Assembly: GCA_039707655.1 (NCBI GenBank)
Contig: CM077665.1
Location: 85,995,954-86,059,953, forward strand
Source: Elymus sibiricus
Taxonomy: Eukaryota > Streptophyta > Magnoliopsida > Poales > Poaceae
Length of the DNA: 64,000 nt
Reading direction: 5' to 3'
The notes under the pieces were generated by a model. It was given only the letters and a program-made list of their open reading frames with translations. It did no database searches and was not told the DNA's origin. A program made the position numbers and the translations under genes. Position 1 is the stretch's first letter, and every line of letters starts with the position of its first letter. This document shows, piece after piece, positions 10,941 to 22,797 of the stretch.

Positions 10941-12290
10941 TCAGGATTCTTGAGTGTTCCGAAAGGTTTCTTTTATGTGTTCCTCCGGTGTCATGGTTTG
11001 GATAATATTGCTTTCTACATTAATAGGCGTACCTGAGATATAGTGTTTAATTGTTTGTCCATTGACCACCTTCGGGTTAGTACCTTCGGCATTATTAATC
11101 TTGATAGCTCCAGAACGATAAACCTCTTCGATAATATATGGTCCTTCCCATTTGGAAAGAAGCTTTCCTGGAAAAAATCTAAAACGAGAGTTGTACAAAA
11201 GAACATATTCCCCAACTTTGAATTCCTACTTTTGGATTCTTTTGTCATGCCATCTTTTAACTTTTTCTTTGAACAGTTTGGCATTTTCATAAGCTTGGGT
11301 TCTCCATTCATCTAGTGAGCTAATATCAAATAACCTCTTTTCACCAACAAGTTTTAATTCATAATTGAGTTCTTTAATTGCCCAAAATGCTTTACGTTCT
11401 AACTCTAGAGGCAAATGACAAGCTTTTCCATATACCATTTTGTATGGAGACATACCCATAGGATTTTGATAAGTTGTTCTATAGGCCCAAAGTGCATCAT
11501 CTAGTTTCTTAGACAAATTCTTTCGGGACCTATTGACAGTTTTTTGTAATATTAATTTTATTTCTCTATTGCCAAGTTCAACTTGACCACTAGATTGAGG
11601 ATGATAGGGTGAGGCAATTCTATGGTTAACATCATATTTAGCAAGCATTTTACGGAAAGCACCATGAATAATGTGTGAACCACCATCAGTCATTAAATAT
11701 CTAGGGACTCAAAACCTCGGGAAAATAACTTCTTTAATAATTTTAATGGAGGTGTTATGATCAGCACTACTAGTTGGAATAGCTTCTACCCACTTAGTAA
11801 CATAATCAACAGCAACCAAAATATGAGTATACCCATTAGAGTAAGGAAAAGGTCCCATATAGTCAAAACCCCAAACATCAAATGGTTCAACAACAAGTGA
11901 ATAATTCATAGGCATTTCCTGACGCTTACCGATATTACCAATTCTTTGACATTCATCACAAGACAATACAAACTTACGGGCATCCTTGAAGAGAGTAGGC
12001 CAATAAAAACCAGATTGCAATACCTTGTGAGCAGTTCTATCTCCCGCATGATGTCCTCTATTGACTTCGGAATGACATTTCCGTAGGATTTGTTCCTGTT
12101 CATGCTCAGGTACATAACATCTAATAGTACCATCTACCCGTTCTTTATAAAGATGTGGGTCATCCCAAAAGTAATGTCTTAAATCATAGAAGAATTTTTT
12201 TCTTTTGTTGGTATGTGAAACCAGGTGGTATATATTTAGCAACAATGTAGTTAGCATAATCAGCATACCAAGGAGTGTTTTGAGAAACAT
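10941..12290 (-). pseudogene. Element C integrase, degenerate
   Basis: Three collinear pieces. 12290-11709 holds the zinc-binding HHCC region (HSEVNRGHHAGD, then CDECQR) and the first catalytic Asp (WGFDYMGPFP). 11693-11226 starts at the second Asp (MTDGGSH) and includes the catalytic Glu (GQVELGNREI). 11198-10941 is the C-terminal DNA-binding part, with motifs GPYIIEEV and GAIKI. An in-frame TGA at 11709-11711 sits between the first two pieces, where the family usually has Gly. There is a further frame change near 11226-11198. An intact protein would join cDNA to chromosomal DNA with a 5-bp stagger. Confidence 0.85.
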
Positions 12291-12299
12291 TTATTGCAG

Positions 12300-12790
12300 C
12301 TAACTATTCATGAGGAAAACTATCATCAATAGGTAGTGGGTCATCAAGAATATTTTCTAACCTAGACAAGTTATCAGCTACGGGATTCTCAGCTCCTTTC
12401 CTATCAGTGATATGTAAATCAAATTATTGAAGCAAGAGAACCCACCTAATGAGTCTAGGTTTAGCATCTTTCTTTTCCATAAGATATTTTATAGCAGCAT
12501 GATCAGTGTGAACAATAACTTTGGAGTCAACAACGTAAGATCTAAATTTATCTCAAGAAAACACAACTACTAAAAATTCTTTTTTAGTAGTAGCATAATT
12601 TCTCTCGGCACTGTCTAGAGTTTTGCTAGCATAATGGATAACATTCAATTTCTTATCAACTCTTTGTCCTAGAACAACACCAACAGCATAATCACTAGCA
12701 ACACTCATAATTTCAAAAGGCAAGTTCCAATCAGGTGGTTGAACAATAGGTGCAGAAGTTAAGGCTTTCTTGAATGTTTCAAAGGCTTCT
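12300..12790 (-). pseudogene. Element C RNase H region, degenerate
   Basis: Translation of the minus strand gives recognisable RNase H pieces such as DYAVGVVLGQR, YASKTLDSAERNY and [12 protein letters not shown], followed by the tether sequence up to the integrase. At least two in-frame stops interrupt them: one after the FS before DKFRS (near 12552-12554) and one TAA in the VLLLQ-F segment (near 12424-12426). The domain would remove RNA from the RNA-DNA hybrid. No long open frame survives here. Confidence 0.7.
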
Positions 12791-14023
12791 ACACAATCAT
12801 CATCAAAAACAAATGGAATATCCTTTTGTAAAAGATTAGTAAGAGGCCTAGAAATTTTAGAGAAGTCTTTAATAAACCTCCTATAGAAACCAGCATGACC
12901 AAGGAAACTCCGAATACCTTTATATCTTTAGGACATGGCATTTTCTCAATTGCATCAACTTTAGCTTTATTCACCTCAATACCTCGTTCAGATATTTTAT
13001 GCCCCAAGACAATACCTTCATTAACCATAAAGTGGCACTTCTCCCAATTCAAGACTAGATTAGTTTGTTCACATCTCTGCAAAACTCGATCAAGGTTGCT
13101 TAAGCAATCATCAAAAGAAGTTCCGTAAACGGAAAAATCATCCACGAAAACTTCCAAAATCTTTTCACAAAAATTAGAGAATATAGTAGTCATACATCTT
13201 TGAAAGGTAGCAGGTGCATTGCTTAAACCAAAAGGCATACGTCTATAAGCAAAGGTTCCAAAAGGACAAGTAAAGGTGGTTTTCTCTTGATGAGATTGTG
13301 ATACAGGTATTTGAGACAAACCAGAATATCCATCCAGAAAACAAAAGTGTGTGTGCTTAGATAATATTTCTAGCATTTGATAAATGAAAGGCAGAGGGAA
13401 TGATCTTTTCTAGTAGCTTTATTTAATTTTCTAAAATCAATTACCATTCTGTAGCCAGTGACAATTCTCTGTGGGATAAGTTCATTTTTATCATTAGGAA
13501 CAACAGTAATACCTCCCTTCTTAGGGACACAACGAACGGGACTTACCCATCTACTATCAGCTATGGGATAAATTATACCTGCTTCCATAAGCTTTAATAT
13601 TTCAGTTCTTACCACTTCTTTCATCTTAGGATTCAATCGTCGTTGGTGATCAACAATGGGTTTAGCATCAGGTTCCATATTAATCTTGTGCTGACATAGA
13701 GTGGTTCTAATGCCCTTAAGATCATCAAGAGTATATCCAATAGCAGCCCGGTGCTTCCTCAGAATTTTTAAAAATCTTTCTGCTTCATGTTCTGAAAGGT
13801 TAGCACTAATAATAACATGATATATCTTTTTCTCATCAAGATAAGCATACTTCAAAGTGTAAGACAATTGTTTTAATTCAAACACAGGATCACCTTTAGG
13901 TGGAGGAGGACCTCCTGGAATTTCAATAGGCAACTTGTGTTTTAGGAGAGGTTGATTTTCAAAGAAAATTTTATCTATTTCATTTCTTTCATGCAAGTGC
14001 ATATCATTTTCATGGTCTCGCAA
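12789..14023 (-). pseudogene. Element C reverse transcriptase, frameshifted
   Basis: Two overlapping frames encode one RT. 14023-13370 carries the N-terminal lead (RLNPKMKEVVRTEI, GIIYPIADSRWVSPV, YRMVIDFRKLNKAT). 13376-12789 carries the palm, with FLDGYSGLSQI, the MPFGLSNAPATFQRCM motif and the active site FVDDFSVYG; both catalytic Asp codons (13137-13142) are kept. The frames differ, so there is a frameshift near 13370-13390. Near 12915 the translation leaves the expected pattern again after PCPKDIKV, a second frameshift. The FVDD form rather than YVDD is typical of Athila-type elements. Confidence 0.88.
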
Positions 14024-14110
14024 ATATTGTTCTAGTGGATCAGTAGGAGGAACGACAATAGAAGCAAGACCAATTATTTCATCCTTACTAGATAATTCTT
14101 TATTACGAGG

Positions 14111-14966
14111 TTATCTACTAAACTTGGAGAAGTTAAACTCATGAGACACATCACCAAAATTAACACTGTCGGTTTCTCTCTTGCAATCTATCTTAGCATT
14201 GACGGTGTTCAAGAAAGGTCTACCAAAGATAATGGGACAAAAGTCATCTTGTGGGGGACCAAGAACTAGAAAATCAGTAGGATATTTTATTTTCCCACAC
14301 AAGACTTCAACATCTCTAACAATCCCAAGTGGTGTGACGGTGTCTCTATTAGCAAGTTTAATAGTAACATCAATGTCTTCTATTTCGGCGGGTGCTATAT
14401 CATTCATAATTTCTTAGTATATATAAGGTAAAAGGAATAGCACTCACACTAGCACCCATATCACATAAACCATGATAGCAATGATCTCCTACTTTAACTA
14501 AGACAACAGGCATGCCAACTACGGGTCTATGTTTATCTTTCTCATCGGGTTTGGCAATTCTAGCAGATTCATCACAGAAGTAAATAACATGCCCATCAAT
14601 ATTTTCTACCAAGAGATCTTTAACCATAGCAACACTAGGTTCTAATTTAATTTGTTCAGAGGGCTTAGGTGCTTTAATATTACTTTTGCGAACCATAGTT
14701 GATACCTTAGCATGTTCCTTTATCCTAACCGGGAAAGGTGTTTTTTCAATATAAGTAGTAGGCACAACTGGATCAACATTGCAAATGATGGTTTCATCTT
14801 TAGCTTTTACCGGTTCTTTAATTTCTTCTTTAATAGGGGGATGATATTTAAACCACTTCTCCTTAGGGAGGTCAACATGAGTAGCAAATGATTCACAGAA
14901 AGAGGTTACTATCTCAGAGTCAAGTCCATATTTAGTGCTAAGCTTGTGAAAAGCATCGATATTCAC
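14111..14966 (-). pseudogene. Element C aspartic protease and gag-protease linker
   Basis: 14966-14400 holds a Lys/Glu/Pro-rich linker and then the protease active-site segment HGLCDMGASVSAIPF. 14407-14111 continues with the body and IIFGRPFLNT, where FGRP replaces the more usual LGRP. The two frames are out of phase, so a frameshift lies near 14400. A stop ends the second frame at 14111 before the RT lead. The enzyme would process the polyprotein. Confidence 0.78.
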
Positions 14967-15086
14967 AAAAGATTTAACACAATCAAACTTAAGCTTAATA
15001 CCTGACTCATTACCTTCATCGAGTTCCCAATCTTCAGAGTTGCATTTAATTCTTTCTAAGAGATCCCACTTGAATTCAATAGTCTT

Positions 15087-15529
15087 CTACATAAAAGAAC
15101 CCGTACAAGAAGTATCGAGCATGGATCGATCATTATGAGAAAGCCGAGCATAAAAATTCTGAATAATAATTTCTCTCGGGAGCTCATGATTGGGGCATGA
15201 ATATAACATTGACTTAAGCCTCCCCCAAGCTAGAGCGATGCTTTCTCCTTCACGAGGCCAAAAATTATATACATAATTCCGATCACGATGAACTAGATGC
15301 ATAGGATAAAACTTTTGGTGGAATTCTAACTTCAATTGATTCCAGTTCCATGATCCAACATGTCAATGCAGCTCTTCAAAGATAAAGGGAAAACCTTCTT
15401 CTTAACTTCATCTCCGGGTAAACCTGCAAGCTTAAATAATCCACAAATTTCATCCATGTGTATTAGATGCATATTGGGATGTTCAGTTCCATCTCCTGCA
15501 TAAGGATTAGCTAGCAATTGTTCTACCAT
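15087..15529 (-). pseudogene. Element C Gag fragments
   Basis: Two overlapping short frames, 15529-15332 and 15335-15087, together cover a Retrotrans_gag-type capsid region. Motifs include FKLAGLPGDEVKKKVFPLSL, WGRLKSMLYSCP and NFYARLSHNDRSMLD. A frameshift near 15335 separates them. Most of Gag N-terminal to this is missing or unreadable, and the frame is broken again before 14966. Confidence 0.72.
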
Positions 15530-15603
15530 ACCTGAAGGAATTTCATAACCAATATTTTTAGTAGTTTTTCCTTACCGATTTCCACTTACCAAGAGCACTT
15601 CAC

Positions 15604-15621
15604 TCCCCGGCAACGGCGCCA
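15604..15621 (-). promoter_or_regulatory. Primer-binding site of element C (tRNA-Asp)
   Basis: Minus-strand TGGCGCCGTTGCCGGGGA, complementary to the 3' end of plant tRNA-Asp and identical to the site of element A. It lies 11 bases inside the 5' LTR border. Confidence 0.88.
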
Positions 15622-15632
15622 GAAAAGAGTCT

Positions 15633-17149
15633 TGATGACCCACAAGTATAGGGGGTCAATCGTAGTCCTTTCGATAAGTAAGAGTGTCGAACCCAACGAG
15701 GAGCAGAAGGAAATGACAAGCGGTTTTCAGCAAGGTAATTTCTGCAAGCACTAAAAATTGTAGGTAACAGGTAGTTTGATAGCAAGATAATTGGTAACGA
15801 GCAAGTAACGGTAACGGTAAATAAAGTGCAGCAAGATAGCCCAATCCTTTTGTGGCAAAGGACATGCCAAAACGGTCTCTTATAATAAGCAAGCGTTCTT
15901 GAGGGTACACGGGAATTTTATCTAGTCACTTTCATCATGTTGGTTTGATTTGCGTTCGATACTTTGATAATTTGATATGTGGGTGGACCGGTGCTTGGGT
16001 GTTGTTCTTACTTGAACAAACCTCGCACTTATGATTAACCCCCTCGCAAGCATCCGCAACTATGAGAAAAGTATTAAGATAAAATCTAACCATAGCATTA
16101 AACATTTGGATCCAAATCAGCCCCTTACGAAATAGCGCATAAACTAGGGTTTAAGCTTCTGTCACTCTAGCAACCCATCATCTAATAACTACTCCACAAT
16201 GCATTCCCTTAGGCCCAAAGATGGTGAAGTGCCATGTAGTCGACGTTCACATGACACCACTAAGGGAATCACAACATTCATATCATCAAAATATCGAACA
16301 CATATCAAATTCACATGATTACTTGCAACATGACTTCTCCTGTGACCTCAAGAACAAAGGTAACTACTCACAAATGATATTCATGCTCAAGATCAGAGGG
16401 GTATTAAATAGCATAATGGATCTGAACATATAATCTTCCAACAAATGAACCATATAGTAATCAACTACGAGATGTAATCAACACTACTAGTCACCCACAG
16501 GTACCAATCTGAGGTTCCGGTACAAAGATTGAACACAAGAGATGAACTAGGGTTTGAGAGGAGATGGTGCTGTTGAAGATGTTGATGAAGATTGGCCTCC
16601 CAAAGATGAGAGGGGTGTTAGTGATGACGATGGCTTCGATTTCCCCCTCCGGGAGGGAAGTTGCCCCGGCGGAATCGCTCTGCCGGTGGGCAAAAGTGCT
16701 CCTGTCCAAGTTCCGCCTGGAGACGGTGGCGTTCCGTCCCGAAAGTCCTCTCCTTATTTTATTCTAGGTCAAAAGTCCTTAAGTACCAGAAGATGGGCAC
16801 CGGAGGTGGGCCGGGCTAACCACAACCCACCTGGGCGTGCCTGGGGGGCCTGGCGCGCCCTGGTGTCTTGTGGTCACCAGGTGGCCCCCCTCCGGTAATT
16901 ATTTGCTCCTGTATTTTTTATATATTCCAAAATAATTCTCTGTGAAGTTTCAGCTTATTTGGAGATGTGCAGAATAGGTGTCTCTGATATGCTTTTCAGG
17001 TCCAGAATTCCAGCTGTCGGCATTCTCCCTCTTTGTGTAAACCTTGCATATTATGAGAGAAAAGGCATTAGAATTACTCCATAAAGAATTATTATGCATA
17101 AAACATTATAAATAACAGTAGGAAATCATGATGCAAAATGGACGTATCA
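15633..17149 (-). repeat. 5' LTR of element C
   Basis: A 1517-bp LTR on the minus strand, TGATACGTCC at 17149 to GGGTCATCA at 15633. It has a GC-rich palindromic core with GGCGCGCC near 16850 that is also found in the internal promoter cassette at 10680-10885. Open frames on either strand here are unsupported. Confidence 0.9.
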
Positions 17150-17599
17150 ATGACGTTTGAGCAACTCCAAAGCTCGCTGTACGGCAAGAAGTGACTATGA
17201 TACTCTCATGGTCTAAGGAACATAAACACATGTTAACACTCTGTGTTATAACAATTGATTTCAGACGATATTATCTCAAAGTATAACAAACCAGTTTGGG
17301 TCGATTCAATATGATCGTTTTTCTAACCTCATACTCTCAATGTTGTTTTAGGACTATCGTTACATCTAACAATATCCTAAGATCCGGAAAACATGATCAC
17401 TAACAACACTTGAGCAAGTCTCATAGGCAAGACTGGGAACCTTTGTTTTACCGTTTATCATTCCACACGTGCATATGAGTTTTCCAATGAATCACATATT
17501 CCAGGATCATAGCAGTTATAACATAGAATGTAAACTCTTAATTATGAATATGGAAATATAATAATACAATATTATTGCCTCTAGGGCATATTTCCAACA
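17150..17599 (-). repeat. 3' LTR fragment of copia element D
   Basis: The minus strand starts TGTTGGAAATATGCCCTAGA at 17599, the LTR start shared by the BARE/Angela/WIS group of Triticeae copia elements. It is directly preceded by a GTGGGAGAC-type polypurine tract (17600-17608 on the plus strand as complement). The LTR is cut at 17150 by the insertion of element C. Confidence 0.85.
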
Positions 17600-17700
17600 G
17601 TCTCCCACTTGCACCAGAGTCAATAATCTAGTTGCATGGTTTATTAACACCTATGACTTATCTGGTGTTGCTCATGCTTTTGTTTTTGTGGTAGAGCCTT
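17600..17700 (-). mobile_element. Element D internal end (copia), left of the element E insertion
   Basis: The last 100 bases of the copia internal region, with the polypurine tract next to the LTR. Element E interrupts it; gcctt (17696-17700) on this side pairs with gccat (53168-53172) on the other, a target duplication with one mismatch. Element D resumes at 53168. Confidence 0.75.
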
Positions 17701-18207
17701 TGTTGGGGATATAACCCCGTGGTGAGACCCGCCCAGGTGGGGCCGGGTCATGCGGTTGGCGGCTTAGCGACAAGATTTGGCATAAGCTTGTTCAATGGGC
17801 CTGGAGGCCCAGAGCCAGAAGACGATGTGTAACCCGGTAGGCGTAAGCCGCCGGAGGCGGCTTGTTAGACAAGGCATGTGTAGTTAGAGGTGAGGTCGGT
17901 TATCAAGTATAACCCGGATCGGACTCTTGTAAGCCCAGGGCCTTGACCTATGTATATAAAGGCGGGTTACCTGGGCGGCTGAAGATACGGAACAACTCAT
18001 CGAGAACTAGGTCAAGCGAACTCGCTCCCTTGTAATCGATATCCAATCAATACAACACAAAGCAGGACATAGGCTTTTACCTCTTTCCGAGGGGCCAAAC
18101 CTGGGTAAACCTTGTCTCCCGATCAACCCCTTCGAGCTCACCGCCTTAGCGATGGCCTCGAACCTAAGTCCTTTCACTAGGAAATCTGCCATGACAAAAC
18201 CACGACA
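17701..18207 (+). repeat. 5' LTR of element E
   Basis: A 507-bp LTR, TGTTGGGGATATAACC to CCACGACA. A TATA box (TGTATATAAAGG) at 17951-17962 marks the core promoter. It matches 52655-53167 with about 18 substitutions by eye. Confidence 0.95.
17951..17962 (+). promoter_or_regulatory. TATA box of element E 5' LTR
   Basis: TGTATATAAAGG inside the LTR, about 255 bases before its 3' end; the same box stands in the 3' LTR near 52907-52918. It is the likely core promoter for element E genomic RNA. Confidence 0.65.
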
Positions 18208-18209
18208 GT

Positions 18210-18227
18210 TGGCGCCCACCGTGGGGC
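18210..18227 (+). promoter_or_regulatory. Primer-binding site of element E (tRNA-Lys)
   Basis: TGGCGCCCACCGTGGGGC is complementary to the 3' end of plant tRNA-Lys including CCA. It starts 2 bases after the LTR. The different primer tRNA separates element E from A, C and G, which use tRNA-Asp. Confidence 0.85.
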
Positions 18228-18295
18228 CGACGCTCGGTGGTGTGGAGTTCTCGAAGGGCTCTCTCCCAGAGATCGAGGGATACGCCGTTGGAAGG

Positions 18296-20446
18296 ATGAC
18301 CAAGAGTCGCCACGGCAAGCTCTACATTGACGACGCTGGCTGGGGCTCCGAGGCCGACTCAATTGAGTACGGGTACCGAGTCCCCTTCGGCGGAATTCAC
18401 GTCTTCATTGGCAAGATCGGCGGATCTAAGCCCGGGCCGGACATCTGCACCGACCTCGTCGAGCCGGCCCGGCACGCGCGACCCGCCCGAGTTAACCCGG
18501 GTCAGAAGCGCGTCTTCGTCAGCTTCACCCAAGGCATGGAGCTTGAAGGTTCTATGTCGCGGGAGGAAACCCTCATCTGCTCAGAGGATGGATCCTCGAG
18601 CGGAGAGGCGTAATCAATTTACCAGCTTCACAACGGCGGGCTCGGGGGCTACTTCGAGGGCTACCCTGAGCTGGAATACCATGAGCCGGAATATTATGAG
18701 ACGCCAAGCCGCGCCTCCGTCTTCATGGCAGGATCGGCGCCTGCTCCTGGTAGCACGGCCGCTGGTGCGACCGGGTCTGGATCAGGCAGGCCGCCGTCTC
18801 AAGTTTTGCTGGATCTGATGAACGAACTTACAACTCTGATGGGAACCGAGGTCACGGTCGAAAACCAAGCAACCCGTAACACGGAGCTCGCGAGGTTGAA
18901 GGACCAGATGGCCGGAGTCTAGGAGGAAATCAACGCATTGAAGGCTCAGATGGATGCTGAGTCGGAGCGCCTTAGGGTGGAAGCTTTTTGCCTTGACCTA
19001 GAGCAGCAGACCGCAGATGCAGTTCACTGGATGAGGCATCAGACCCGTTTTCCGGATCAATACGAGGCCAGGAATCTTTACAACATGCCAGGGACGGGAC
19101 GGAATGCACCTCTGACCGTAACCCGGACGGCGGAAGTACCTGGGAGCAGGACGGCGGTTCCGCCCCGCAGGAATCAGACCCCGCCACAGCCTTTTCCGAC
19201 ACCGCCCGGTCATTATTCTAACCCGGCGGAGAACATGGTGGCAGCAGCGGTCAGACTTGGCACGATCCCCATCCCTGACGGGATGCCTTTCGCGGAGGAA
19301 GTGCGGAATGCCATTGGATACTTGCAGACAGCGGTGGCACAGCAGGAGAAGTATACCTATAGCCGGAGTCACGTGCACTCAACCCCCATCCCGAGCCGCA
19401 GTTACAGCCGGCGCTTAGAGTCGCCTGCGACCTCTAGCAGTGAGCGACGTCGGAACCCGGCGCGAGATGATCAGTCGGCTCTTGATGCCCGGGTGCTGGT
19501 AGACCGGGCGAGAGCACAGCGAGAGGCGGCAGCAGCGGCAGCTGCGGCGGCTTATCAAGAACCCACAGTAGCACCTTCTGTTTCGGTAGGACCCGAAGTA
19601 ACCTCCAGGGCTGTGGGAGTGCCGTTCTTAGTGTCGGCTTTACGAAACAAACGCCTGCCGAAGGACTTCAAGGGTCCCCGCAAAGTGCCTAATTATACTG
19701 CTGATCTGCCTCCGGAGGCTTGGATCGAGAGTTATGAACTAGCCATGGAGATGTTAGACGTCAGTGATGCAGTCTGCGCCAAGTATTTCATCATGATGCT
19801 GGAAGGGCCGGCTCGCACGTGGTTGAAGGGTTTGCCACCCAACACCATTAATTCCTGGGCCGAGTTGAAGGCGAAGTTCATCAAAAAAATTCAAGGAACG
19901 TGCAAGCAGCCCATGACCATCGTGGATTTAGATCATTGTGTGCAGCGGGAGGATGAGTCAGCCCATCATTGGGTCCGGCGGGTCTCGACCATTATCCATT
20001 CTTCCGATAACATCACGGCGGCTCAGGCGGTTCTGATCATGGAGAAGAATTGCCACTTTGTGCCCCTGAAACAAAAGCTTGACCGGCTCAAACGTTCATG
20101 CCAGGACATGGGGGAGCTCATGGCGGCTCTCACTAAGTATGCAGACTCTGACAGCATGAAGGACCTTGGTTCCGATGATGAGAAATCGGCCAAGGGTAAG
20201 AAGAATAACAATGGCAAGAGTCAACAGCAGAATGGAGGAGGAAATAATAATAATGGCAACGGCGGAAAATGGAAGCACCCGGACGGTGGGTCAGATCTGG
20301 TGGCCAACACTAGTGCTGGGAATAACCGTGGCAAGGGCAACAGCAAGCCGCCTTTCGGTAAATCCAAGCCTTTCAATATGGAGGCGATGTTGAATGCTCC
20401 TTTCCCGAAACATAGTCTTCCCGATAAACCATCCACTCATGCCTAG
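18296..20446 (+). pseudogene. Element E Gag, with in-frame stops
   Basis: One continuous frame runs from ATG 18296 (MTKSRHGKLYI) but is broken by TAA 18611-18613, TAG 18920-18922 and TAG 20444-20446. The readable 18938-20446 part has a Pro/Arg-rich N-terminal region and an Ala-run (about 19530). It then has a Retrotrans_gag domain at about 19690-20100, with motifs PEAWIESYELAME, FIMMLEGPARTWLKGLP and KAKFIKKIQG. The tail is Lys/Gly/Asn-rich (KKNNNGKSQQQNGGG) and may bind nucleic acid in place of a zinc knuckle. Because all stops are in the same frame and the surrounding sequence is conserved, I read them as point mutations in a former Gag-Pol frame. Confidence 0.82.
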
Positions 20447-20461
20447 AGGGATTGTTGGGTC

Positions 20462-21475
20462 ATGCGGGAGTTCCGAAATTACAGCATTAACCAGCATCAA
20501 TGTGGCGGCAGTGGACCGTCTGGCGGACCAGGATCCGGTTCTCCTGGGTCCGGCTTTGGTGCAGGCGGCTCAGGTTCTAGCTATCAAGGCCAAGGAAACC
20601 ATGGAGATGATAATCAACAGTCTGGCAATGGAGGTCAGCAACAAAACAACCAGTCCGGGTATCAGAGTAACCCAAAGCAGCTTAATGGGGGCCAATATCA
20701 TGTTTTTACGACAAGCCTTGACAAGCGGGATCAGAAGGTGCGCAAGCGGGCGGTTAATGCGGTCATGCCGGCTCTCCCTCAGTACTTAAAGTGGTCTGAG
20801 TATGATATAACTTGGAGCTGGGAGGATCACCTGCCACGTGTGGATAACCCGGGGCAGTTAGCTTTGGTAGTGGCCCCCCAAGTAGGAGGATATGTGTTCA
20901 CCAAGGTGCTTATGGATGGTGGCAGCAGCATCAACATCTTGTATTATGATACGTTTCGCCGGATGAATTTGCTTGACAAGGATCTTAAACCATCTTCGAC
21001 GGTTTTTCACGGCGTGGTGCCCGGAAAGTCGGCTTATCCAATTGGAAAGATTTCCTTGGAGGTAGCTTTTGGAGATGAGTTTAACTATAGGGTAGAGACC
21101 TTATGGTTCGAGGTGGTCAAAATCAAGAGCCCGTACCATGCTTTATTTGGGCGACCGGCTTATGCCAAGTTCATGGCTAGGCCTTGTTATGTTTACTTGC
21201 AGCTCAAGATGCCCGGATTAAACGGAACGATTACAGTGCATGGGGATCGGAAGATCGCTCTTGAGTGCGAGGAAGGCGACGCTGCATATGCAGAGTCGAC
21301 TGGTGCGGTGGCGGAGCTCAAGTTTTATAAAGAGAATTTTGACCCGGCAGATATGACCCCGTCGAAGAAGCCTAGCACAAAATCTGAGCCGCCCCTTAAG
21401 TTTGTGGCAGAAGATACCAAGCTAGTGGATTTCACTCCGGGCGACTCATCGCAGCTGTTCACTATTGGGGCCAAT
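20462..21475 (+). pseudogene. Element E protease region, split from RT by CACTA F
   Basis: In frame with Gag after the TAG at 20444-20446. A Gly/Gln/Ser-rich linker is followed by a segment with YLKWSEYDITWSWEDHLP, then the protease active site VLMDGGSSINIL at about 20906-20941. That is the DGGS form seen in Tat elements rather than DTGA. Further on are ALFGRPAYAKF (21145-21180) and YLQLKMPG. The frame runs to the aat target site at 21473-21475, where F is inserted, and resumes in frame at 30799 on the far side. The peptides beyond 21475 come from the CACTA terminal repeat and are not part of this gene. Confidence 0.82.
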
Positions 21476-22040
21476 CACTACAGGAATAAGAGACTTTGCC
21501 GTCCGCCATGGCAGACGGCAAAGGCACAACCACGGACGGCAACATTTTGGGCCGAATAAAGTCCGGCAAAGAGGTCCTTTGCCGTCTGCATTTGCACAGT
21601 GGACGGCAAAGACTTTTTGCCATCAGCCTGCAGACGGCAACGAGCCTGGACGACGTAGTACTGCCGTTAGCAGCGCCCGCCGTTAGCAGCACCCGCCGTT
21701 AGCAGTCTTTGCCGTCTGCCCCCGCCCTAGGCTTTGCCGTCCGTCCCCGCTATGCCGACGGCCACCGTCGGCAAAGCAGCCAGCCTTTGCCGTCCGCCCG
21801 CTCCCAACGGTTTGCCATCCGCCCTATCTATGCCGACGGCCACCGTCGGCAAAGTAGCCTGCCCATTGCCGTCCGCCCCCGCCCTACGCTTTGTCGTCCG
21901 CTCCTCTATGCCGACGGCCACCGTCGGCAAAGCAGCCAAATGGACCAGGCCTGGCGCTCCCAGTTTTACCAGTGGCTGCCACGTGTCCCCTATGCCGACG
22001 GCGGCCGTCGGCATAGCTGTCTTTGCCGTCCGGGGCAGAT
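21476..22040 (-). repeat. Distal terminal and subterminal repeats of CACTA F
   Basis: The terminal inverted repeat at 21476-21503 is followed by TTTGCCGTC units. Then come four near-identical palindromes GCCGACGGCCACCGTCGGC (third base pair region changed to GGCC in the last) at about 21752, 21830, 21908 and 21991, spaced 78, 78 and 83 bases apart. Three short CCGTTAGCAGC units lie at 21662-21705. Such subterminal arrays bind the TNPA-type protein in En/Spm. Confidence 0.85.
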
Positions 22041-22797
22041 GGCAAAGCAACTGTATTGCCTCTTTTTTGCATGTTTTTGATATATTCAACAATTTTCACA
22101 AGCAAATATATGATATGTATATATATATTTCACAGAAACAATATCCCTGCCATACGGATATGATCAACCAACAATTATACCAAATTAAAAGTATCAAATG
22201 TCACATTGTTCACCATATTACATTAGTTTCATCCATACATACATAGGTAGAAAGTTAGAAATTAAACACTAGCACTACATCAAAGCAAGCTGCCATGAAC
22301 TCAATCAAATCTGCAAAATAGGAAATAAGAAAGTTAGAATAAGAATACTAGAAGAAGTAGAAGAAGATCTAGAAGAAGAAGATGATGAAGAAGCATTTTT
22401 CTTCTCTCTATTTCTTCTCTTGTTTTTCTTCTTCTTATTGCTTATTTGTGTCATTTTATAGCTAACCTAGGTAATTATCACATTTTTGACCTAACTAAGC
22501 TTATTGTGTCATTTTGCAAGAAAATAAGCTAAGTCTATGGCATCTATGAGGTTACCAAGTCTATTATGCCATTTTTGAGTTAACTAAGCTTATTATGTCA
22601 TTGTGGAGGAAACAATGCTAAGTATAGGTCATTTTAGAGGTTACTTAGGTACAATATGTCATTTTGGAGGTAAGTAAGCTTACTATGTCTTTTTAGAGGA
22701 AACAAAGCTAACATAGGTAAAATATGACATTTGTCTAAGTGCTAAGTTTGTCTTTGTTTGAGAAAATGAGCCAAGTAAGTGGCATATTACGGCTTAC
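22041..22797 (-). other. AT-rich tail of CACTA F with degenerate tandem repeats
   Basis: No gene is supported. It holds a GAAGAA-rich stretch at 22345-22400. From about 22440 to 22740 there are five or more degenerate copies of a unit containing TATGTCATTTT and TAACTAAGCTTA-like words, spaced roughly 40-60 bases apart. It is probably the 3' untranslated and spacer region of the TNPA-like gene. Confidence 0.6.

Larger units (their letters stand above)
8303..17149 (-). mobile_element. Element C: Athila-like gypsy LTR retrotransposon, degenerate
   Basis: Minus-strand order: 5' LTR (17149-15633), tRNA-Asp primer site, gag, protease, RT, RNase H, integrase, an internal U3-like promoter, a small 3' ORF, noncoding 3' region, polypurine tract, and a truncated 3' LTR (8596-8303). 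The PR-RT-RH-IN order and the FVDD active site fit the Athila side of Ty3/gypsy. Stops and frameshifts occur in every domain, so the copy is dead. It sits in the LTR of copia element D at 17149/17150; atgac (17150-17154) would be the target duplication, but its partner is hidden outside the window. Confidence 0.9.

Noticed and set aside
18152..18295. Gag start upstream of ATG 18296
   Set aside because: The longer frame begins inside the 5' LTR and runs through the primer site, so the later ATG is preferred.
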